This document shows positions 1 to 9,669 of a stretch of DNA of 64,000 bases, one piece after another (positions within the stretch are counted from its first letter, which is position 1; every line of letters begins with the position of its first letter). This DNA is from Salvia splendens (taxonomy: Eukaryota; Streptophyta; Magnoliopsida; Lamiales; Lamiaceae), in contig NC_056034.1 of assembly GCF_004379255.2 (NCBI RefSeq), forward strand, positions 34,909,262-34,973,261. Reading direction: 5' to 3'. The position numbers and the translations under genes are program-made. The notes below the pieces were generated by a model, which was not told where the DNA came from, made no database searches, and saw only the letters and a program-made list of their open reading frames with translations.

Positions 1-277
1 ATATTTTTTGTAAGTCTATTTTATCGGTATCCATTTCGCAAAAGGTTAGAATATTCACATGGAGAGCCCTCTCAAATTTGATCATGACTGAAACGAACTT
101 GCATTTACATAATGTTTTGACGGAAAAAATATACTACTATGATTTATGTCGAAACAGTGCAATACATATTATACATGTTTGGAAATTGGAAGAGGTAACC
201 CTAAAATATGTGTTTCTGTTCATTAAATTAAAGTACTCAATTTTTTAATTATTATGAAAGTCTAAGGTCATTCTTTT

Positions 278-624
278 GTACTTTTTAAAATTTGTATATA
301 AATATAGTAGAATAATTAAATGATATTTTAATCATTAAAGCACTGGGAAATACTACTCGTCAGGATTTCACTTAACTTTCTTAAAATATCTGTATATGTT
401 ATGGAGATGTTTTGAATATGGATCCATTTTCGACATAACTTAGATTGTACTTTTTAAAATTTGTGTAATTATATATAAATATAGTAGAATAATTAAATGA
501 TATTTTAATCATTAAAGCACTGGGAAATACTACTCGTCAGGATTTCACTTAACTTTCTTAAAATATCTGTATATGTTATGGAGATGTTTTGAATATGGAT
601 CCATTTTCGACATAACTTAGATGC
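278..624. repeat. Tandem duplication, unit about 170-177 bp, two copies
   Basis: Copy 1 (about 278-447) and copy 2 (about 448-624) both begin GTACTTTTTAAAATTTGT and both end CGACATAACTTAGAT. They are nearly identical apart from a 7-bp insertion near the start of copy 2. Nothing in it looks coding, so it is a recent local duplication in AT-rich DNA. Confidence 0.9.
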
Positions 625-779
625 ATAGGGCTCTCATTTGACCATCAATAACATTAATGCAACTTCAATGAGATAATTAAGTATATTAAAGAAGACTCAT
701 AAACTTTCTAGACATGGAATATTCGTATATATAGTATAGTATATGTTCCATGGCATTGCAGTAATTTTGCCATTTTAGT

Positions 780-994
780 ACGTTTTATAATAGTAGAGTG
801 ATTTATCTTTTTAGTAAAAGTCAACATATTTCTTCTCACTTGCTTTACTCTATGTTACTTTATTCTCTCACCTCTCTACCTTTTTCATTTCCTACTTTAT
901 TCTTTATTTACTTAACTTACTAATTACAATTTTTCTTAAATCGCGTGTCGAAAAGAAACGTCTCCACTACCACGGAACGGAGGGAGTAGTATAT
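780..994. mobile_element. Degenerate Stowaway-like MITE
   Basis: The right end, at about 972-993, reads GGAACGGAGGGAGTA, the standard terminus of the CTCCCTCCGTCCC class of plant MITEs that insert at TA. The left end is too diverged to place exactly; CCATTTTAGTACG near 770-782 may be its remnant. The interior is AT-rich and non-coding. Confidence 0.5.
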
Positions 995-1630
995 ATTAAT
1001 ATATGTAGTTTTAGAGATAATTTTGCTATGAATATGATAAAATTAATTGACAAAAAAAAGTACAGTACATAAAATCCATTAAAGAAGACCATGCAATTAG
1101 TTAATGTGATTTCTCAGCTCTTATTGGTCGAACTCATATGATACATATCACAAAAATTTGTTTGTTATATAATGTATTCAAATTAACTAAACTTGGCGAG
1201 ATTACACATTAAACCGTTTGTTCAGACTTCAAACTTTCACCTATATATATACTGACTTGCCTGAAGCCCCTAATTATTACATGCACGCCTTCAACTAAAA
1301 GTCCATATTATATTGGCTTCTATAATTCCTACAATGAAGTAGTATCTGTTTTATCCTTCTATATAATCATTTGGAGAACAAAAAGGGCTAAGAAATGGAT
1401 GCAGCATGCACATACTGATTACTGAGTAAAAACTAAAAACCAATACTATGAAATATTAGGGTTGAAAAGATTAAAAATTAAGTGGTTATGAATTCTCTCA
1501 TCAACCACAAACTCAACGGTGAATTAGGAACTGTCCTGTAAATTCTAGCCTCAAAACTTGGATAAAACAAATCAATATCAAACATATTTCAAAGGAGAAG
1601 GCTTATGTTTTTTTATCTTACATGATAGTA
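995..1630. other. AT-rich intergenic DNA, no feature seen
   Basis: No open frame of useful length, RNA gene or transposon terminus could be recognised here. Confidence 0.6.
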
Positions 1631-1637
1631 TAGGTAT

Positions 1638-1990
1638 AGGTATAGGTCGTGTTAGTTTGCTAATTTTTTTAAATCGTTAACTGCTAACTATGTCAACAAC
1701 CTATGTTATTAACGTCAATACTAAGATATTTTTATGTCAACAAAATTTGGTTGACATACAAATACTTTGTGTTGGTATCTATAGGTATAGGTCGTGTTAG
1801 GTTGCTAACTTTTTTAAATCGCTAACTGCTAATTATGTCAACCCGCTAGGTTATTAATGTCAATACTAAGATATTTGATATTTGTATGTCAACAAAATTT
1901 AATTATCATACAAATACTTTTGTGTTGGTATCTATAATATAGGTTGTTTAAATAGTTAGCAGTTAATAATTAGCAAATAGTTAGTAACTA
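1638..1990. repeat. Short tandem repeat with an inverted third arm (foldback-like)
   Basis: Two direct copies of a segment starting TATAGGTCGTGTTAG lie at about 1638-1784 and 1785-1925. Each contains AACTGCTAA and ends in TGTTGGTATCTATA. A third partial copy follows in inverted orientation at about 1935-1990 (ATAGTTAGCAGTTAATAATT pairs with the AACTGCTAACTAT arm). No target duplication or coding sequence was found, so class is unassigned; it may be a decayed foldback MITE. Confidence 0.5.
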
Positions 1991-2760
1991 ATTGTATCAT
2001 TAATTAAATCTATTATGCATCTATGACAATCTTGGTTAATGTGAACCTTTTAAATTTGAAATTAACTTTTTTCTATTGTCAAAGCTACCTAACCACAATC
2101 ATGGGCTGGCAATGCATGTGATATAAGATATATGATGGTTATGATGAACTTATGAGCCTCATGAATTGCAATGGCCTGTCATTTTCTCTCACATTGATCC
2201 ACTATTATTTGTTTTAGGGACCACTTAAAAAGATCGAGAAATCCTCAGTTTGAATTCACAAATACTACTATACTTAGAATATAAACGTGGCATAAAATTA
2301 AGGGGCCGCGTCATCAAGGGGAGTGCCCCTCTAATTCTTTAAGCGCAATACTTACTATTTAGAGAAACGAAATACTCCTACTAGTATATTTTTAAAGGAA
2401 AGTGATAAATGAACATAATTGGGCATTTATTGGACATTTAAGTATTTTATATAAAAAATCACTTTATAAATATTAATTAATTTAAAGTAAATTAACACTA
2501 CGTACTTCATAATATTATATATTAATCAGTCTATAATAATTTAATAAAAAATTAACCTTTTTAAATTGAATTTTTAAACTTAAGAAAATATTACTAACTT
2601 TTTGTTAACTTAATTTTTTAACTCTAAAGCTTTCACTCATCTATTTTTTATTGTTATAAAATGGTATACTCATTTTATCCTGTCATAAGCAAGATGGAGT
2701 ATTTCTTTTGGGTACGAAATTTAAGAAAATAATGGAAATAAAGTAGGAGGAGTAATAAAG
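1991..2760. other. AT-rich intergenic DNA, no feature seen
   Basis: Only short AT-rich open frames are present; no recognisable element ends or gene structure. Confidence 0.6.
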
Positions 2761-3820
2761 TACTTCTTCCGGTCCCCATTAAGTGTCTCATATTTGACTA
2801 TTAAAGATTTTAAGAAATTGTTTGACTTTATATAAAAAAAATGAGTGGATAAAGTTAGTGGTCGTGGGTCCTACTTTTATATTAGTAATTTTATAATAAT
2901 TGTGAGTAAAAATGAGTTAGTGGAATATGAGGTCCATTTAGTAAAAATAGTAAAGTGAAATGAGACATTTATTAGTGATCGCTCCAAATAAAGAAATATG
3001 GGACATTTAATGGGGGCTAGAGGAGAGATTTCGGAATTTGGGATTAAATCTGCTAACCTTTCGTAATTTGAGATTAAATTCCCTGATCTTTCAAAATATG
3101 GTATTGGAGCATGCGATATTATTGAATTTTTTTATCTTTTTTCTTTTCATTTTTCTTATTATTTCCTCCATCCTAACATTTAAGAATCGACCAAAATACC
3201 TTATAAATGCTAAGATATATTAGGACAGTGAAAATTTGATTGGAACGCCCAGTCTCTGTGTTGTTTCAGCAATATCCTTTTTGACAGCAGCTGCACAAAA
3301 TATGAATGAACTGAGCATAAAAAAGAAAATGCCAAGCTTTCGAACAGAAGTATGCACGAAATAGAAACAATTGTGTAAGAAGTGTCGAACAAATGCAAGA
3401 TCAGGGTTCGTATAAATCCATTGGAATTTCTTTTATTTGTTAGTTTGGTGGTTTCAGTAACTCATGAAAAATACCGTATTGGAAGTTTGGAACAATCAAA
3501 CATAAGATTGGACAGAGAAACCATATCATGCCACATCCAAATTTAAGTACCAACAATAAAGGATTCAGCTGCGCGATCGTCTGTATCGGGGTGAAAAATA
3601 TTAGAATTAGGATAAAAATATTTGGGATAATTTGGTCAATTCATAAATGTTGTGAATGAAATAATAAGAAAAAAAGAAGAGAAAAATTCAATAATTCCTT
3701 ATTCTGAAAAATTCGCATACCTCGATCTCATATTATGAAAGGTTAGCGAATTTAATCCCAAATTTTGAAAAGTCATCAAATTGAATCCCTTTTTTGAAAT
3801 CTCTCGGACTAGAGGGAGTA
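2761..3820. mobile_element. Stowaway-like MITE split by a MULE insertion
   Basis: The left end TACTTCTTCCGGTCCCCATT and the right end (reverse complement TACTCCCTCTAGTCCCCATT, reassembled across the insertion) are terminal inverted repeats bounded by TA at 2761-2762 and 3819-3820. The left MITE body runs to about 3022 and only the last few bases of the right end remain after 3806. The interruption is the MULE foldback at 3023-3805. Confidence 0.75.
3023..3805. mobile_element. MULE-type foldback MITE, 783 bp, nested in a Stowaway-like MITE
   Basis: Long terminal inverted repeats of about 110 bp: the left arm begins GAGAGATTTCGGAATTTGGG, and the right arm read in reverse begins GAGAGATTTCAAAAAAGGG and continues with the same GGGATTAAATTCGCTAACC block. 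The flanks carry a 9-bp target duplication with one mismatch (GGGCTAGAG at 3014-3022, GGACTAGAG at 3806-3814), the size expected of Mutator-like elements. The interior holds no transposase, so it is non-autonomous. Confidence 0.8.
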
Positions 3821-3849
3821 GAAAAATACACATAGAATAAAGTAAAAAG

Positions 3850-4170
3850 GGTAATTATGTTATATTTTGCTCCAAAATAAAATGAGGGATGTTAATTATG
3901 GAGCCTAAAATATCTCCTATCAATAAAATGAGGGATGTTAATTATGAAATATGTTTTCTAGTTTGACTAGAATTATGGCTCTCTATTTTGCTTATAAGTA
4001 GAGGTGTTCCCTTATTGTAAAATCATCCTGAAAATAATACAGTGAAATCTCTATTCCCTGGCTTGGCATCACCCTCGGTCGTAGATACACATCTTATCGA
4101 ACTGGATAAACAATTCCTTGTATTCATTCTCTTCTAGATTTGTGATTGCCTATGTTTATTTCCAAACAAG
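3850..4170 (+). mobile_element. Probable copia LTR fragment
   Basis: A TATA-like stretch (CTTATAAGTAGAGGTGTTCC, about 3989-4008) is followed by a short leader and an LTR-tail-like sequence running through TGAAAATAATACAGTG and CTCTATTCCCTGG. The direct repeat TGAGGGATGTTAATTATG occurs at about 3881 and 3928. The arrangement is typical of the U3/R/U5 of small plant copia LTRs. No second LTR, primer-binding site or clear ends are visible, so this is a tentative call. Confidence 0.35.
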
Positions 4171-4189
4171 GGACATCCCAAAAAAGAAT

Positions 4190-4221
4190 ACGAGTCGTTT
4201 ATGGTGGAACGGAGGGAGTAC
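4190..4221. mobile_element. Isolated Stowaway-like MITE terminus
   Basis: GGAACGGAGGGAGTA at about 4206-4220 is the right end of a CTCCCTCCGT-type MITE. No matching left terminus was found, so only a fragment is present. Confidence 0.5.
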
Positions 4222-4232
4222 TTAATAATAAA

Positions 4233-4805
4233 TAGGGGTGGCGAAACAGGTTACCCACGGATACCCGCACCCGACAAGTCGAGTAACCGTACCCGATATT
4301 AGCCAAATATACTGTCTCAATATCCACCGCGCAACATATCGGGATTACCCAATACTCGTGTCGGGTATCCCGTACCTGACATTGCGGGTACTCGTACACG
4401 ACCTGAAACCCAAATAGAAAATTTAAAAACCCCAACATCCAACAATGTTCCCTAATTTACTGTATTAATATCGATTATAAGCTTTAAATAGATTGAGAAT
4501 AAAAGCGAGGGGACACTCTATAGCTAGTTCTGATGAGTTTTTAATTATATGTTTGCTGGAATATAAAAATGTTTCAAAAGAACTCTTAAAACTCTTAGAT
4601 TCTATAAAGTATTAAAAGATGGTATATGGCTAATACTAATAATATCGGGTATTATCGGGATTAACGGGTATACCCGTGCGGGTAGCGGGTATACCCGATC
4701 CCGCCCCGTTTCCCGTTATCGTCAGGCAATGGGTACCCGATACCCGGCGGGTAGCGGGTCGAAATGGGAATTACCCATTACCCGCTACCCATTTTACCAC
4801 CCCTA
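4233..4805. mobile_element. hAT non-autonomous element, 573 bp
   Basis: The terminal inverted repeat is TAGGGGTGG at both ends, and the 8-bp target duplication ATAATAAA is perfect on both sides (4225-4232 and 4806-4813), diagnostic of the hAT superfamily. The subterminal regions are packed with GGGTACCCG/CGGGTA repeats in both orientations, as in hAT elements whose transposase binds subterminal repeats. No transposase remains. Confidence 0.9.
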
Positions 4806-4813
4806 ATAATAAA

Positions 4814-5360
4814 TTAATTTATATAATTTAATTTAAAATATTTGGATATTATATACAAGGGCGCTTCTAAAATATTTCACTCAATATCAGGATTCTTATA
4901 TTGAGTCAGAAAATGATATTGAGTCAATTGCTGATATTCATAAATCAGTAAAATGATATTGAGTCCAGAAACTGATATGTTTTGATATGTTTTATGACGC
5001 CAACTGATACTAATGTATTTGTGAATTGTTCAGATTTTTGAAAAAATCTGAAATGACTTTCCTAACTAAATTCGATAATAATTTAGTAATTATCATTTAT
5101 CGACAAAATGTTTATAAGAAACAAAAATCTTTGTGGTGAAAATTAAAAACCTTATAGTCAACATATTAATTAAAAAAGGCAAAAAAATCACAATAATCTC
5201 TTATCGGCTATATATAAACTATCCTAATTAACTATATAAAAATAAGCAAAAATAAAATAAAAATATTTATAGAGCACTTATAAATTATAATGACCTCTGA
5301 TTTTATGATATTGATCTGGAAGACTCAACAATGGGTAGCTCGATTAGGTATGTTAGATAA
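4814..5360. other. AT-rich intergenic DNA
   Basis: A short run of repeated ATATTGAGTC/TGATATTGAGTC motifs occurs at about 4880-4990. No gene, RNA or element end was recognised in the rest. Confidence 0.6.
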
Positions 5361-5463
5361 CAAATACCCACTGGCGGAGCCAGCATAGAACAAGGGGGTA
5401 CAGTTGTACCCCCAAGTTATTGTGTATGTAGTATAGTATTGATATTAGGATTACAAAAGCCAT

Positions 5464-5520
5464 TGGTGGTGCAGTGGTTGGCGTGTTACTTTCTCTAAGT
5501 AGAGACCCGAGTTTGATACC
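5464..5520 (+). promoter_or_regulatory. tRNA-like internal Pol III promoter (box A and box B) inside the MITE
   Basis: TGGTGCAGTGG at about 5467-5477 fits the box A consensus TRGYNNARNNG. About 30 bases on, GAGTTTGATACC at about 5509-5520 resembles box B (GGTTCGANNCC). This spacing is typical of tRNA genes and tRNA-derived SINEs. A cloverleaf is not evident, so this is not called a tRNA gene; it may be the head of a SINE inserted in or captured by the MITE. Confidence 0.45.
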
Positions 5521-5553
5521 TCCTTAGCTCACCTGTTTTTTCCATTTGTAGTT

Positions 5554-5735
5554 TATAATTCTATGTTCCTTCTTTTGTATACTTATTTACTTTTTCTATT
5601 TTCCTCAGCTGTTTTTCATTTGTAATGTATAATTCTATGTTCCCTACTTTTGTATACTTATTTACCTCACTTGTTTTTCCATTTATAGTTTATAATTATA
5701 TGTTCCCGACTTTTGTATACTTATTTACCTTTTCT
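5554..5735. repeat. Three-unit tandem repeat, period about 63-74 bp
   Basis: Three copies of a unit starting TATAATTCTATGTTCC and containing TTTTGTATACTTATTTAC begin at about 5554, 5628 and 5691. They lie wholly within the hAT-like MITE. Confidence 0.8.
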
Positions 5736-5944
5736 ATATTGTATACTAATTATGTTAACTTTGAATATTAAGTTTTTTTATGTTCGTTCTTTTTAATATT
5801 TTGTGGTATTTTATATATACATGTATATAATTTATTTTACCTTGTTTATATTTTAAAATATTAGTTTTTTATATATTGTATGTTTATTTAACATCTGATT
5901 TGTACCCCCAATTTAAAATGTCTGGATCCGCCACTGCAAATACC

Positions 5945-6386
5945 GAACCCTTGTGATTACTTATATAGGAAAAATCTATGAGTGGCTTCCACAATTAAAA
6001 TTAAATTCAAGTATTTTTGGTTTAAAGAAGTGGCGTTTACGAATCTTATAATCAAAATGTACCTTTGTCTTTAATATTTCCATGTCTTTAATATTTCAAA
6101 CGTTCAGTGAATTTATGCCGGAAAATGATATACTACTAATATAGCTGTGTAAGCCTTTGTCGAACAGCATATCTATATCATAATTGGGTTATCGAAGACG
6201 TATACTAGTGACGTGTAATATCACAGGACTTTTAAAAATTTAATTTTTTTAAATTTTAAATTTGATAAATAATATCACAAACTTTGATAATTTTCCACCA
6301 ATGATAAATTCTGTCTTATTAAAAATAACATGAAAGACGAGTTGGTATTTAATTGATGACGTGGAAGTTGGAACATTATTTAATAA
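5945..6386. other. AT-rich intergenic DNA, no feature seen
   Basis: No element boundary, RNA gene or convincing coding frame could be identified. Confidence 0.6.
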
Positions 6387-6660
6387 TACTCCTCATGTCC
6401 TATAAAAATAAGGACACTTTCCTTTTTCGTTCATCCAATAAAAATATTTCATTTTCATTTATGAAAAGTTCACCAAAACTCGTTACACATGTATATAACT
6501 TATACCACTATAACCTACCATTAAACAATAATAATAATGTGGGTTCCACTATCCACTAACACTATTTTAACTATCATTCTCTTCATCTCTCTTATTTTAC
6601 CAATTATACATTAATTATCGTGCCGCCCCAAATGTCATTTTTTTTGGGACGGAGGGAGCA
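6387..6660. mobile_element. Stowaway-like MITE
   Basis: The left end TACTCCTCATGTCCTATAAA begins at a TA, and the right end TTGGGACGGAGGGAGCA is its diverged inverted repeat. The ORF inside is an AT-rich chance frame; MITEs of this class carry no genes. Confidence 0.7.
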
Positions 6661-8164
6661 TTTGTTTTTAAAAAACAAATGGCATATCGTGAATAATTAT
6701 GATTTTTCTCTCACATTATCTCCATTTCCACTTCACTCTTTGTATTCTATTTTTTTCTCTTCAAAATAGTTCTTCATAGTGCGCGTCAACTTCCCGACCA
6801 TGCATCCCCGACAAGCCATCTATGCAAAGTGAAATTGATATCTCAATTAAAGTTAGGATATTAGTTGCCAATTTTAAAATTTATAAAAAAATCTAAATTT
6901 TTCAAAGTATTGGAATATTAGACGCTAATAACCCATCATAGTTTTGATCTTTTTTTTATATAAGTATTGCGCCAAAAAAATTGACATCTCCACAAATTAA
7001 AAGAATATTTGACCAAACAAGAAATATAATAGAACTCCGCCTTTTAAATGTCAATATTCTATTTGAAATAAAATATTCCATTATTGGTAAATATTTGTAG
7101 ATGTACATTGTAAACAAATTTATGACGAAAATGAGTACTAAAATGAATAAATAATTACTGTGCTTTTTTATAAAATAAAACCCCGCCCCAAATACTTGAG
7201 CAACTTCTAAATTCGGTCTGATCTCAAATTATTGAATGTATGTATCTATCATACTATTATAATGCGCATTTATGTTGATTAATTATAGCCATAAACATAG
7301 GGTAAGGTCTATAGAAGAAAACAAAGAAAAATCCATAGGAGTTGTTTGATTATATATACACAACGAAACCGACCTCACCTTCAAATATCCATGTGTTATA
7401 CTCTACATATTCATTGGCCATGCATGTGTAGGGACTCTATAAATTTCTGATTTATTTCGGAAAGCAACACCACCAGAGTTATCAATTTTAATCTAGTTTT
7501 GACAATATTGTGGGGGCTCATCCTCATCTTTTTATATTAATTTCCCATTATCATAAATCGGATATAAATTAACGATTCATTATCTCCAAACATTTTAAAT
7601 GCATTGCATATGCGATTCCTTTACCAATTAATTAAAGCTTGATTTAAGCAGGCGTTTTGAATCTTGATCACTTAGTAATTAACGCTATGATTATGTATAG
7701 TTAATATATTGAAAATTGAGTAGTGATAAATTAACAAAATTGTATATACAAAATTGGGGTATTTTTGTCATTTTCTATTATATGCAAAAAAAATAATGAA
7801 TTTGCCTATTTTTATTATACTTTAGGTTTACATTATAACCCCTTATGTTAATCAAAGAATGAACAATAATACTTTCAATTAAATTTTAAAAAGAATATAC
7901 TTATATTTTTTCTAACAAAAATATTTTAATTTCAGAAATTTAAATTAATATTTTACATTGTGTTTTTTCAACTTTTAACAAAAAAATATGAAAACAAGTT
8001 AAAGAAGTGTAAAAAGGAACAATATAAAAAACCGTTTAATTGAACAAAGCTTTAACTCGTGAAAATATTGATGATTAAACTAAAATTTATTAAATCAAAC
8101 TACTTAACGTTTTTTATCATAAACAATTTAGTATAAACTTATTTTTTCATAAATTAGTTAAATT
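6661..8164. other. AT-rich intergenic DNA, no feature seen
   Basis: About 1.5 kb of low-complexity AT-rich sequence. No splice-compatible coding frame, LTR, MITE terminus or RNA gene was seen. Confidence 0.6.
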
Positions 8165-8188
8165 TAGGGCTGACAATTTTTGGCACGT
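8165..8188. mobile_element. Left-end fragment of a hAT element
   Basis: AGGGCTGACAATTTTTG here is identical to the left terminus of the hAT element at 50289. The Athila-like element at 8189 follows directly, suggesting insertion close to the hAT end. The other hAT end was not found downstream, so this is a truncated remnant. Confidence 0.45.
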
Positions 8189-9669
8189 TGATGCACTTTT
8201 TATTAGCACTAAAAATACCTGCAAGTATACAGGGTAGCTAAAGGTCAGTACCGGGATATCGAACACGAGGAATATAATTGCAACTGGCTATCATGTACTA
8301 AGCGCGATATACTATCTAGAGAAACAAGAGATTTGGTTTTAAATAAATAAAGCAAATAAAGTAAAACAAGTAAATTAGGCAAATATGGGAGTTCCAAGAA
8401 TAGTGGTTTCACAATTATGGTTATACAAATTCCAACTACAACACCCTAGCACAGTTCATACTTCGATAGAACGAGTCACATAAGTTTTGCCCATGCCGCA
8501 CAAGCGTAGATTACTAACACTAGGGGCGTCAATCCTAGATCCATAACTCCCAAAAGCTCCTAAGACCCTTATAAAGTCTTCACTCTCAATTAACAGTGCC
8601 GTTTTAAGGGAAGCTAATTGTAGTGTCTACTAAGTGGATCTAACTCGCCAACCTCCTCTCACGGTTATGTAGCAAGTTATATTAAATCATCACCGAATGT
8701 GTCACTCAAACGTGAAGTATTATAAAACAACTTAGGGAAGAAACGAAGTAAGAACAAAACGGATATTAAATAGCAAAATGGAATTGTATAAACCAATAAA
8801 AGTTACTAACACATCCAAAGAAATCTTATAGTTTAGCTACTTATAGACAAATAGCAAAAACTACAAATTAAAGTACAAAACATAAAGAAAGCAAACAAAA
8901 CCCAAGGATGAATTGTTGTGCAATCTTTAGTCTTCTCTTGACTTGCTCCAATGTCCAAGAATGGTGATGGAATGATGGATGGAGGAATTAGGGTTGGAGA
9001 ATGGAGGGGGAGCCATGAAGGCTCCCCTTTTGGGGGATATGAATTGGTGAATATTATGAATAAGGTTATGGGATATATATACGCTTGAAAAAGATTTAAA
9101 TTTGGTAAAAAGTTTACTCCAAGCAATGGTAAATATGGAATTTTCGAGCCCCATAGGTTAAGGAAAAGATTTGGCTTCACAAAGTAATGTCTTCTTTCCT
9201 TATTTGAATTTTCGCCTAAAATTCTGCACTTGATAACTTTGCACGACTTTGGTAGAACATCCATAACATTCTCCTTAGAACTCCGATTGATATGATCAAG
9301 ATATCACCACGAAGCTCTTTCGAAGAAGAAGAGAATGACATGTAGAACGCCCTGATCGGACTTCAGGATCGCTGGAAAAGTAGGTTTGAACACAGGTTGT
9401 CGTGCGCGACCGGGCCCAACGGGCCGCTGGACAGCTCCAGAACTCTCTGGACACGTTGCAGCGACCGCTGGCATGGGCCAAGCGGCCCGCTGGGTTGCTC
9501 TTCAGTTCCAGCTTCCAGATTTGATAAAATATTTTGCACATTTCTCACAAAACACGTCAAAATACCAAAATGGATAAAATATGCAAATAATGGACATGTA
9601 ATGCAACTTTGACACTCAAAACGGACCAAAAATGGCCTTTAAATAGTGTAAAATCCGAGCGTATTATAC
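8189..9669 (-). repeat. 3' LTR of the Athila-like element, about 1.48 kb
   Basis: Its inner (+ strand left) edge is fixed by identity with the other LTR copy. The outer edge is set by the adjoining purine tract (CAAGTTTGAGGGT on the - strand, near 9667-9680) and is accurate to a few bases. A GC-rich palindrome-like cluster (CAGCGGTCGCTG and relatives) lies at about 9400-9510. Open frames here overlap on both strands and are not genes. Confidence 0.75.

Larger units (their letters stand above)
5369..5936. mobile_element. hAT-like MITE, 568 bp, with perfect 8-bp target duplication
   Basis: The ends are inverted repeats (CACTGGCGGAGCC on the left, CAGTGGCGGATCC on the right read in reverse) followed by GGGGGTACA in both arms. 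CAAATACC occurs at 5361-5368 and again at 5937-5944, a perfect 8-bp target duplication. The interior has Pol III-like promoter boxes and a three-unit tandem repeat, listed separately. There is no coding sequence. Confidence 0.88.

Noticed and set aside
5464..5535. tRNA gene
   Set aside because: Box A and B are present, but no cloverleaf or acceptor stem can be formed by eye; more likely a SINE-type promoter.
8833..9264. 143-aa - strand frame and overlapping short frames
   Set aside because: They lie wholly within the 3' LTR of the Athila-like element, have no conserved domain and overlap other frames; LTR sequence.
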